From positions 23,244 to 87,243 of the forward strand of contig NZ_KQ956814.1 in the NCBI RefSeq assembly GCF_001546455.1: DNA of 64,000 bases, written 5' to 3'. Positions 46,353 through 53,999 of the stretch are shown here, piece by piece. How positions within the stretch are numbered: position 1 is the first letter of the stretch; each line of letters begins with the position of its first letter. A program made the translations under genes and the position numbers. The notes beneath the pieces are model-generated. The model did not search any database. It was not told where the DNA came from and saw only the letters and a program-made list of their open reading frames with translations. This DNA comes from Gardnerella vaginalis (GTDB lineage Bacteria > Actinomycetota > Actinomycetes > Actinomycetales > Bifidobacteriaceae).

Positions 46353-47810
46353 CTACAATCCCAGCGCGCTCAACGCTTCTTTAAGATTATTTACCTCAAT
46401 TACATCAATTCCTGCAACATGAATCTTTTTTTGCAAACGGCAAACAATCGCACGCTTATAGCCAATTCTGGCCGCCTCTTTAAGTCTAGTTTCCATTCTA
46501 GAAGCCGAGCGAACTTGGCCAGTTAAGCTAATCTCACCAATTGCGCACGTAAATGGCAAAACTGGCTTATTCTTTGCTGCGCTTGCAAGGGACGCCACTA
46601 TTGCTAAATCGCAAGCAGGCTCTTTTGCCTTTGCTCCAGCAATCGTAGAAACATAAAGATCTTTGGCAAGAAGATTCAATCCTCCATGCCTATACAAAAC
46701 TGCTGTAAGCATGGCAATTCTGTTTGCGTCCACGCCAGAAACTGCACGTCTAGGGGCAGGCAAAACAGAGTTTGTGACAAGAGCCTGAATCTCAATAGCA
46801 AGGCTTCGATTGCCTTCTAAAGTAAGTGTTACGCATGTGCCTTCGTTTTTGCAATCCTCGTTAGAAGACAAAAACAGGCCAGAAGGATCTAGAACTTCTT
46901 CAATGCCACATCCACTCATATCGAAGCAGCCAACTTCGTCTGTAGGACCAAAACGATTTTTAACCGCGCGAAGCATGCGCAAAGCGGTTTGACTGTCTCC
47001 TTCAAACTGGCAAACAGTGTCTACAAGGTGTTCAAGTGTGCGCGGGCCTGCAATCGAGCCGTCTTTTGTAACGTGACCAACTAAAAGCACTGGAATATTA
47101 CATGTTTTAGCAACGTCAATAAGTGCACTAGCTACTTCTCGAACTTGAGTGGAGCCTCCTGTAATGCCCTCAACATCGCTAGAAACAATGGTTTGTGCTG
47201 AGTCAACAATTGCAAGAGTTGGCTTATACTTTTCGATTAGCGCTAAAGCTGTGTTTAAGTTTGTTGTGCTAGCAAGAAGAAGATTTTGACTTATGGCGTT
47301 TATGCGTGACGCGCGCAATTTTACTTGAGACTTTGACTCTTCTCCAGAAATATACAGGACTATGCCTTTTTGGGATTCGTTTCTGCTAACTTCTGCGATT
47401 TTGCTGCAAGCATTGGCCACTTTTCCAGCGGTTTCCAAAAGCAAGGTGGATTTTCCGATTCCTGGTTCGCCTGCTATAAGTGTTACAGACCCTGGAACAA
47501 GCCCTCCGCCTAAAACGCGGTCAAATTCGCTAAATCCCGTGTGTATTCTAATTCCATTGTCTGCTTGAATGCTGCTAATTGGCTGTGCGTCTACGCTAGA
47601 ATCAAGGTTTAATGCGGCAATCGCGTTAGCTTTTGCGCTTCTAGAATTTCTAGCAGATCTTAAAGTTTTGGAGACGCCACTTTGCACCTTTGGCTCGCTA
47701 AACTCGCTTAACGTACCCCATTCGCCACATTCTGGGCAGCGTCCGTACCATTTTGATCCGCTCCAACCGCATTCGGAGCATAAGTAGTAAGTAGAAGATT
47801 TTGCAGCCAT
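46353..47810 (-). CDS. radA: DNA repair protein RadA
   Basis: 485 residues. Branch-migration ATPase related to RecA. N-terminal zinc finger CSEC...CPEC (11-28), Walker A GEPGIGKST (about 114-122), the RadA-specific KNRFGPTDE motif (about 275-283) and a Lon-protease-like C-terminal domain that has lost protease residues. Divergent from the next gene across 91 nt. The AhcY-like gene follows 9 nt after its stop and is probably cotranscribed. Confidence 0.97.
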   Translation of the reverse strand: MAAKSSTYYLCSECGWSGSKWYGRCPECGEWGTLSEFSEPKVQSGVSKTLRSARNSRSAKANAIAALNLDSSVDAQPISSIQADNGIRIHTGFSEFDRVLGGGLVPGSVTLIAGEPGIGKSTLLLETAGKVANACSKIAEVSRNESQKGIVLYISGEESKSQVKLRASRINAISQNLLLASTTNLNTALALIEKYKPTLAIVDSAQTIVSSDVEGITGGSTQVREVASALIDVAKTCNIPVLLVGHVTKDGSIAGPRTLEHLVDTVCQFEGDSQTALRMLRAVKNRFGPTDEVGCFDMSGCGIEEVLDPSGLFLSSNEDCKNEGTCVTLTLEGNRSLAIEIQALVTNSVLPAPRRAVSGVDANRIAMLTAVLYRHGGLNLLAKDLYVSTIAGAKAKEPACDLAIVASLASAAKNKPVLPFTCAIGEISLTGQVRSASRMETRLKEAARIGYKRAIVCRLQKKIHVAGIDVIEVNNLKEALSALGL

Positions 47811-47901
47811 GATTTGACGCTAGCCGCATTTGTAGACATTTTACCGTCATAGTTTTGTGAGATAATCCAATTATGATTAACGGCATTATTGGGGTAAAAA
47901 A

Positions 47902-48534
47902 ATGAATTTTTATGCGAATAATTCTTCTACTTCATCTAAAGGTTTTTCGGCATCTCATAATAACTTGCGTAAGGTGATTGTTGTTGCCGCAATAGTTGTT
48001 GTTTTGGCAATTGTTTCTGCATTTGTTTGGCCAGGGTGGGCGTTAAATCGCCAGCAAGCTGCACAAGATGCTAAAACGCATGTGTCTTCTGCTAAAACGC
48101 CTTCTATTAAGGCTAAGGATTTGCCTAGCACGTCTACCGCACTTTTAAAATCTATGCCAGATACCGTTCTTGATTTTGCGCGTGTTGATGCTGCCGCCAG
48201 CGCAAAATGGTCTTCTGCTTCTCCGCTAGAAGAATATACAGTTAAGTATTCTACGGGTGAATCTGGGAGTGATATTTCGCTAGTTGTTGCTCAGTGGAGC
48301 AGCCGCGATTTAGCAAACAAGCAGTACGAACTTTTGGTAGATGGATTAAGTGGCGTAGATATTGCGTCTGGAAAGATTCAAGTTTCTGGCAAAACCACTG
48401 GGAGCTATGTGCTAAAAACAGAGTCGGGAAATAAATCGAAGGCTAGTGCTGTTTGGCAGAACGATACCGCTGTTTTTGAGATAACTGGCTCAAAGCAGTC
48501 TGTTGAAAGATTCTACAAGCAATTCCCAATGTAA
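47902..48534 (+). CDS. Membrane-anchored protein of unknown function
   Basis: 210 residues. An N-terminal Ser/Asn-rich cytoplasmic segment, one transmembrane helix at about 24-45 (VIVVAAIVVVLAIVSAFVW), then an external Ser/Ala/Lys-rich domain of about 160 residues with beta-strand-like stretches (SLVVAQWSSRDLANKQYELLVDGL) and a C-terminal FYKQFPM. No family recognised. The start ATG follows GGGGT. Divergent from radA. Confidence 0.6.
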   Translation: MNFYANNSSTSSKGFSASHNNLRKVIVVAAIVVVLAIVSAFVWPGWALNRQQAAQDAKTHVSSAKTPSIKAKDLPSTSTALLKSMPDTVLDFARVDAAASAKWSSASPLEEYTVKYSTGESGSDISLVVAQWSSRDLANKQYELLVDGLSGVDIASGKIQVSGKTTGSYVLKTESGNKSKASAVWQNDTAVFEITGSKQSVERFYKQFPM

Positions 48535-48670
48535 ATTTGCGCTAATATAAGCCGTTTTGCATGTGTTTTGCATGTGTTTTTATAAAATTTTGCTTTAGGA
48601 TTTTTCAAAGTCGTTAAAACGGTGTAACATTAGGCAAGTTGCACACTTTACATATGAATGGAGGCTTCAG

Positions 48671-48760
48671 ATGGGTTCTGTCATCAAGAAGCGCCGCAAG
48701 CGGATGAGCAAGAAGAAGCACCGCAAACTGCTGCGTAAGACTCGTCATCAGCGTAAGTAA
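48671..48760 (+). CDS. Small ribosomal protein bS22 (AURKAIP1/COX24-type)
   Basis: A 29-residue, extremely basic protein, [19 protein letters not shown] at its start, ending RHQRK. It matches the small actinobacterial protein known as bS22, seen in the mycobacterial 30S near the decoding centre, and related to mitochondrial AURKAIP1/COX24. Strong GGAGG 7 nt before ATG 48671. It has its own terminator. Confidence 0.93.
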   Translation: MGSVIKKRRKRMSKKKHRKLLRKTRHQRK

Positions 48761-48803
48761 TAGCTGTTTGGCGCGCCTGCCCGTTTGGGCACGTAACACT
48801 TTT

Positions 48804-48836
48804 AAAAGCGTTGGATTTTTCCGGCGCTTTTTTTTT
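48804..48836 (+). terminator. Terminator of the bS22 gene
   Basis: AAAAGCGTTGGA (48804-48815) pairs with TCCGGCGCTTTT (48820-48831) with two G-U pairs, then a T run to about 48836. Confidence 0.9.
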
Positions 48837-48854
48837 ATTACGATTGACGACTGT

Positions 48855-48911
48855 AAAAAATTTCCCGAAAATGTACGTAAAACAGTGGATTTTACGTACA
48901 TTCTCGGGAAA
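48855..48911 (-). terminator. 22-bp inverted repeat, probable rpiA terminator
   Basis: Arms 48861-48882 and 48890-48911 are reverse complements with one mismatch and a 7-nt loop. Each begins TTTCCCGA(A/G)AATGTACGT when read into the loop. On the minus strand the stem lies 28 nt after the rpiA stop and is followed by a six-T run (48855-48860), fitting a rho-independent terminator. The arm sequence is the dispersed motif also found near 30067 and 63923. Confidence 0.75.
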
Positions 48912-48938
48912 TGATTGGTTAAATATTAGATTATGCGT

Positions 48939-49637
48939 TTACTTATTTGGGTTTGTAAGCGCGCGAGGGCCATTTGGATCGCCAACAATCACAGTATCAA
49001 CCATGTTAAGGAACAATCCATGCTCAACAACGCCAACAGTTTCAATCAAGTCTTTAGCAAGCTCCTGTGGGTGGTCAATGCGCTCCAAGTGCAAGTCAAC
49101 AACAAAGTTATTCTCGTCTGTGCGAACCTCTTTGCCATTGGCATCCAAGCGCAAAACTGGCTTGTATCCGCGCTTTTCAAACTTGCGAATAACCTGTGCG
49201 GAGCCAAATGGAATTACCTCAACTGGGAGTGGGAACTTGCCGATTGTGTCTACAACCTTGCTTGCGTCTACAATCCACACAATGCGATCGGAGTTGATTG
49301 CAACAATCTTTTCCCAAAGAAGAGCTGCGCCGCCGCCCTTAATTCCGTTAAAGTTTTTGTCTACTTCGTCCGATCCATCAATCGTAACGTCAATATGGTC
49401 AACATCGTTAATATCAAGAATCTTAATTCCGTAGCCTTCTGCCTGCTCTTGCGTACGGCGAGAAGTGGTAACTCCCGTAAAGCTTAAGCCTTCTTCTTTA
49501 ACTCGGCGACCAAGCTCATCTACCAAAAAACGAACGGTGGATCCTGTTCCGAGTCCAACCATCATGCCATTTTGTACGATTTTTGCAGCTTCAATTCCAG
49601 CGGCCTTCTTTAGCGCGTCTTGTTGTGCTTTATCCAT
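48939..49637 (-). CDS. rpiA: Ribose-5-phosphate isomerase A
   Basis: 232 residues. Interconverts ribose 5-phosphate and ribulose 5-phosphate, feeding the bifid shunt and nucleotide synthesis. GLGTGST (28-34), TIDGSDEVD (about 85-93, the DGADE motif with Ser for Ala) and KGGGAALLWEKI (about 99-110) are intact. Downstream of rnhA, 144 nt away, so likely separately expressed. Confidence 0.97.
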   Translation of the reverse strand: MDKAQQDALKKAAGIEAAKIVQNGMMVGLGTGSTVRFLVDELGRRVKEEGLSFTGVTTSRRTQEQAEGYGIKILDINDVDHIDVTIDGSDEVDKNFNGIKGGGAALLWEKIVAINSDRIVWIVDASKVVDTIGKFPLPVEVIPFGSAQVIRKFEKRGYKPVLRLDANGKEVRTDENNFVVDLHLERIDHPQELAKDLIETVGVVEHGLFLNMVDTVIVGDPNGPRALTNPNK

Positions 49638-49781
49638 TTGTGCCTACTTTCTTGCCTTTGGCAGGCTAATATCGCGCGATTTTGTGCGATACTGCGCCAT
49701 TTTTAGCGATTATCTAATCGCATCTATTTCATACATATTACATATTAGTCTGCGTTAAGATTATTGCGCGTTTAGTGAGTA

Positions 49782-50777
49782 TTAGCGCGTAGTCTTAATG
49801 TAGAACTCGGTTGGGTCTAGTTTAAAAGTGCCATCTGGCATAACGTATCCGCTTAACTGTATGTTGCCCGTTATAAATCGGGGATTTCCGTCAAAGTTGG
49901 AGCTTGTTTGTGGAGCGGGGCTAAATTGCAGAACGCCACTAACGCTTAGCCCTGGTACTGGTTTATATTCCACTTTTGCATCTGATTTTTTATGCGCTTC
50001 GCAAGCTGATTCCTGTGTTGTTTCACACTTTGTTTCACGCGTTATCTGCTCGGCTTTAGTGTCATCGGCTTTAGTGTCATCGGCTTTAGTGTTATCGACT
50101 TTAGTGTTCTCGGCTTTAGAATCCTCGGCGTTTTTGCAATCAAAATCTGGATTCACACTTTTTCCAACGCATCTGCCAATGTGATATTCGCTACTAGAAA
50201 TTGTGCCATCCAACAGCATTTTTGCGTCTTGCGGAACATCAACACCATCTGAATATTCAGAAGAAATCAACGATTTCCATCCTTCTAATGGCAAATATCC
50301 ATCCTTCAATTTGCTGCGGCAATCTTCGGCGTAAGTTCTAGCAAGATTGTCAACCTTTTCGTTTCCAGCGTTTCCAGCATGACCCTTAACCCAAACGAAC
50401 TTAACAGGGCCTTTTCGATTGCAAATTTCTGCATCAATCGCGCGGATTAAATCTGCGTTTTTTACAGGCTCTTTTTTGGAGTTCTTCCAACCGTTCTTTT
50501 TCCAACCATGAATCCAAGTGGTTGCACAGTTAATCGCATATTGCGAGTCGCTTTCGATTGTTAAAGGCTCACTTCCAGGGTGTGCGCGCAAAGCTTCCAG
50601 AACAGCACATAATTCGCCAATTTGATTAGTGCCATTAGTTGCGCCTCCTGCGTCTGCATTTCCACTGTGATTGTGTTCGCTAGCATTGCCTAGATTATCT
50701 AAGTGATCTGCCCAAGCCCAGCCCATTGATCCGTTTGGGTTTCCAAGTGCGGACCCATCGGTAGAAACAACAATCAT
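49782..50777 (-). CDS. rnhA: RNase HI with C-terminal repeat extension
   Basis: 331 residues from ATG 50777, which has GAAAGG upstream; the TTG at 50792 lacks it. The RNase H domain (about 1-145) degrades RNA in RNA-DNA hybrids. Catalytic acids are visible in STDGS, GELCAVLEAL, ESDSQY and NEKVDNLA. An Asn/Gly-rich loop (about 35-50) interrupts the domain. The C-terminal half is unusual: a linker with five KADDT-type pentapeptides, a Cys-bearing segment and a last 60-residue stretch of unknown role. Confidence 0.92.
   Translation of the reverse strand: MIVVSTDGSALGNPNGSMGWAWADHLDNLGNASEHNHSGNADAGGATNGTNQIGELCAVLEALRAHPGSEPLTIESDSQYAINCATTWIHGWKKNGWKNSKKEPVKNADLIRAIDAEICNRKGPVKFVWVKGHAGNAGNEKVDNLARTYAEDCRSKLKDGYLPLEGWKSLISSEYSDGVDVPQDAKMLLDGTISSSEYHIGRCVGKSVNPDFDCKNAEDSKAENTKVDNTKADDTKADDTKAEQITRETKCETTQESACEAHKKSDAKVEYKPVPGLSVSGVLQFSPAPQTSSNFDGNPRFITGNIQLSGYVMPDGTFKLDPTEFYIKTTR
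50051..50125 (-). repeat. 15-bp tandem repeat (five copies) inside rnhA
   Basis: CGGCTTTAGTGTCAT on the plus strand is repeated five times at a 15-bp period with small changes, encoding five (K/D)-A-(D/E)-(D/N)-T pentapeptides in frame. Copy number changes would stay in frame. Confidence 0.85.
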
Positions 50778-50790
50778 TGCAAAACCTTTC

Positions 50791-50822
50791 AAAAATGCGC
50801 TGGCCGCATTAGCAACCAGCGC
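50791..50822 (-). terminator. Terminator-like hairpin between pgm and rnhA
   Basis: Read on the minus strand, GCGCTGG (50822-50816) pairs with CCAGCGC (50803-50797) and is followed by ATTTTTG. It sits between the pgm stop and the rnhA ribosome-binding site, whose AAAGG is only a few bases on, so it could terminate or attenuate. Confidence 0.8.
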
Positions 50823-50894
50823 AGATATAAAAGCGAATTAATCGCAAATCAACTTCGACTAATGTGTTTAACTTTAACTAGTCGCGCCAAAGCC

Positions 50895-52568
50895 TTACGC
50901 CAAAGCCTTGTCTACTACGGCAGTAGCTTCTTCAAGCACCTTATCTAGCGCTTCTGGAGAAACGAAGGATTCAGCGTACACCTTGTAAATGTTTTCGGTG
51001 CCAGATGGGCGAGCAGCGAACCAATTGTTTTCGGTTGTAACCTTTAAGCCGCCAATCTTTGCGCCGTTTCCTGGAGCTTCCGTAAGCTTTGCAGTAATAT
51101 CTTCGCCAGCAAGCTTAGTGGCTTCAACGTCGCTGCCGCTTAGAGCTGCAAACTTTTGCTTTTGCTCAAGCGTTGTTGGAGTATCCACGCGCTTGTACCA
51201 GCTTTCGCCAAAGCGAGCAACCTGATCTTGATGGAGCTGAGCTGGGTTCTTGCCAGTCTTTGCAGTGATTTCTGCAGCGAGCAAATCAGGAATCAAACCA
51301 TCTTTATCGGTGGTCCAAACGCGGCCGTCTTTGCGCAAGAAGCTCATGCCAGAGCTTTCCTCGCCGCCGAAAGCAACTTCGCCACTAAAGAGTGGGTCAA
51401 CAAACCACTTAAAGCCAACAGGAACTTCCACAAGCTTTGCGTTAATCGAAGCAGCCACGCGGTCAATCAAGGAAGAAGACACAAGTGTCTTGCCAATTGC
51501 TGTGTTCTTTGGCCAATCTGGGCGAGCGCCGCCGAACAAGTATTCCACGCACACTGCAATGTAGTGGTTTGGATTCATAACACCCCAGTTAGGGCACACA
51601 ATTCCGTGGCGGTCGGCATCTGGATCGGTGCCGCCAACCAAATCGTACTTATCCCAAGCGCCAGCATTAAGCTGATCAACCAATCCCTTCATTGCGTAAG
51701 GGGAGCTTGGATCCATACGAATCTTGCCGTCGTGGTCAATGGTCATAAATCGCCAAGTTGGATCTACGTCTGGGCGCACAACGCCAATATTCAGGCCGTA
51801 CTTTTCGTTCATAAGTGGCCAATAGTTTACGCTTGCGCCGCCCAAAGGATCAATTCCCAAGCGCACGCCGCTAGAGCGAATTACATCAAAGTCAATAACG
51901 TTTGCCAAGTCGCTAACGTAGTGTTCGCGGTAATCGAAGCCTTCTACTAAGTCAGACTTAATTGCCTCTTCAAAAGGCACGCGCTTAATGGACTTGTAGT
52001 TGTCGAGCAATTCGTTTGCGCGGTTTGCAATCGCATTAGTTACGTCTGCTGGGGCAGGGCCGCCAGTTACAGGGTCGTACTTAAAACCGCCGTCGGTTGG
52101 AGGATTGTGCGAAGGAGTAACGACGATGCCGTCGGCCAATCCGTCTCCGCTAAAGCGCTGAGTGCCATCTGCTGCGCGGTTGTGCGTCAAAATTGCTTGC
52201 GACACAACAGGTGTTGGCACAAAGTCGCCGCGGGAATCCACGCGAACGTGAACTCCGTTAGCAACCAAAACCTCAATTGCTGTTTTTTGAGCAGGCTCCG
52301 AAAGAGCGTGTGTGTCTCTACCAATATAAAGTGGGCCATTAACTCCAGCGCTCTTGCGATATTCGGCGATTGCTTGCGTAATTGCCACAATATGAGCTTC
52401 GTTAAACGAAGTTTTTAAAGCAGAACCACGGTGACCAGACGTGCCGAAAATCACGCGCTGTTCTGGAATGTTGGAATTTGGAACTTCATCGTAGTAAGCG
52501 CCAATTAAAGCGTCAACGTCTACTAGATCTTCTGGGGTGGCGGGCATTCCCGCATTTTTTGCTACCAT
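50895..52568 (-). CDS. pgm: Phosphoglucomutase (alpha-D-glucose)
   Basis: 557 residues. Interconverts glucose 1-phosphate and glucose 6-phosphate, linking glycogen or maltodextrin use (see malQ) with glycolysis. FGTSGHRG (40-47), the phosphoserine loop VVTPSHNPPTDGG (about 149-161), the metal-binding TDPDADRHG and the sugar-binding GEESSG are all present. Full length. It follows the lipid-kinase gene by 30 nt. No Shine-Dalgarno sequence is obvious before the ATG. Confidence 0.97.
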   Translation of the reverse strand: MVAKNAGMPATPEDLVDVDALIGAYYDEVPNSNIPEQRVIFGTSGHRGSALKTSFNEAHIVAITQAIAEYRKSAGVNGPLYIGRDTHALSEPAQKTAIEVLVANGVHVRVDSRGDFVPTPVVSQAILTHNRAADGTQRFSGDGLADGIVVTPSHNPPTDGGFKYDPVTGGPAPADVTNAIANRANELLDNYKSIKRVPFEEAIKSDLVEGFDYREHYVSDLANVIDFDVIRSSGVRLGIDPLGGASVNYWPLMNEKYGLNIGVVRPDVDPTWRFMTIDHDGKIRMDPSSPYAMKGLVDQLNAGAWDKYDLVGGTDPDADRHGIVCPNWGVMNPNHYIAVCVEYLFGGARPDWPKNTAIGKTLVSSSLIDRVAASINAKLVEVPVGFKWFVDPLFSGEVAFGGEESSGMSFLRKDGRVWTTDKDGLIPDLLAAEITAKTGKNPAQLHQDQVARFGESWYKRVDTPTTLEQKQKFAALSGSDVEATKLAGEDITAKLTEAPGNGAKIGGLKVTTENNWFAARPSGTENIYKVYAESFVSPEALDKVLEEATAVVDKALA

Positions 52569-52598
52569 AATTTTTTATTTTGCCACGGCGGCGGTATT

Positions 52599-53750
52599 TT
52601 AATGTAAGTCAGCGTTATTTTGGGTTAAAGAAGATTGCAGACTTTGCGGCACGCGTACGCATAATGCTCGTTTATCTACACTAAAACGCAGGTGTTTTGT
52701 GTATCCCAAAATATCTCCATCAACCTGCACTGGAGCAGATCGCTCAAGCTTTACAATGGCCTCCAGCCCCTGCGATTGGTCAATTTTGGAGTTTGTGGAA
52801 AGTGGGCTTTGTTGCGCTTTGCCTGTAACCGTTTGATGCACAACATCTCCAAATAAATTAGCCCATCCAATTAATCCGCCAGAAGTGTCAATAACCTCAA
52901 AGTCGAGTATGCCGTCGTCGTAAGCGGCATCTGGCATAAGCGAAAACATTGGAATTTGTCCACAGTTTCCAGCCATAAGAGTTCGGAAAGATATTGATTT
53001 AGCTGTGTAATCCGTTCCATCTGTGCGCGTAAAAGTAACGTCTCCGCGGTATTTTGGCGCAAACAAGTGCTTAACGCCTGCAACAAAGTACGCCAGCCAG
53101 CTTATGTTCTTTTTAAGCGCGGGATTAGTGTCGTCTATCATAAGCGCGTCGAATCCAATTCCCGCAATAATTAAAAATGCGTGACCATGATCTTCGTACG
53201 GCTTGTCGAGTATAAAAACGCGACCAACGTCAACAAACCTAGAACCATGGCTAGTGGCCACTTTTAGCGCAGCCTGAACATCGTCTACTGGAATACCCAT
53301 ATTTCGTGCAAACAAATTTCCCGTGCCGATTGGAATAATTCCCATAGCGTGGTTTGTTCCGCTAACTGCGCTCGCAACCGTTCTAACAGTGCCATCTCCG
53401 CCAACAGCAACAACAACGTTTGCGCCATTTTTCAGTGCTTCTAGCGCACATTCGCGCCCATCCTTGTTAAGCTGCGTATCTATTATTTCGTACGTAAAAT
53501 CGTTGGAAGCACAGTAATCTTTAATGCTTTTTCGGTATTGTTCGGCTTGTGGTTTAGAAGGATTAAGTATAAAGGCGTAGTGAACGCTATCTTCGTGCCT
53601 TTCCGATAATTTTTCGGCTAAATACTGCTTTTTCAAGGCGCGCGCGACTATCATAATGACGAATGGCGCAAAAACTAGCGCAAAAACAATCACCATTAAC
53701 GCAATTGTTGCTTGAATTGGCATATCTGGCATATTCTCATTTTTGCACAT
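52599..53750 (-). CDS. Diacylglycerol/sphingosine kinase-fold lipid kinase
   Basis: 383 residues. One N-terminal transmembrane segment (about 13-37) anchors a DAGK catalytic domain: ILNPSKP at the start, the nucleotide-binding VVAVGGDGTV (about 112-121), GIIPIGTGNLFARNMGIP (about 136-153) and the later PDAAYDDGILDF. Members phosphorylate diacylglycerol, undecaprenol-type or other lipids; the substrate is not fixed by sequence. ATG 53750, 53732 and 53723 are all possible starts. Upstream of pgm on the same strand. Confidence 0.88.
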   Translation of the reverse strand: MCKNENMPDMPIQATIALMVIVFALVFAPFVIMIVARALKKQYLAEKLSERHEDSVHYAFILNPSKPQAEQYRKSIKDYCASNDFTYEIIDTQLNKDGRECALEALKNGANVVVAVGGDGTVRTVASAVSGTNHAMGIIPIGTGNLFARNMGIPVDDVQAALKVATSHGSRFVDVGRVFILDKPYEDHGHAFLIIAGIGFDALMIDDTNPALKKNISWLAYFVAGVKHLFAPKYRGDVTFTRTDGTDYTAKSISFRTLMAGNCGQIPMFSLMPDAAYDDGILDFEVIDTSGGLIGWANLFGDVVHQTVTGKAQQSPLSTNSKIDQSQGLEAIVKLERSAPVQVDGDILGYTKHLRFSVDKRALCVRVPQSLQSSLTQNNADLH

Positions 53751-53877
53751 ATATTCGAGTTGTGGGCATTATTTTTCTAATAATTGTCAAATAATTTCCA
53801 ATATTTAATTATTTTCACATTTTCATTACGTATTTAGCGCATCTTGACTGTGCATTTTTACTGTGTGCCTAACATAT

Positions 53878-53940
53878 GGCGATTTGTACGGCGATTTGTA
53901 CGGCGATTTGTATGCGACTTGCATGGCGACTTATATGACG
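53878..53940. repeat. 12-bp tandem repeat in the dgk-ldt gap
   Basis: GGCGATTTGTAC repeats three times (53878-53913, the third ending T), followed by two degenerate copies to 53940, between the divergent lipid-kinase and L,D-transpeptidase genes. It may space promoter elements. Confidence 0.75.
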
Positions 53941-53999
53941 CGCAAGTGATAAGCTTGCAACATGCGTTTTGCATGATTGAACTATAGGGGTTTATGGTC

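Noticed and set aside
53878..53940. Possible small CRISPR-like array
   Set aside because: Units are contiguous 12-mers with no spacers and no cas genes nearby.
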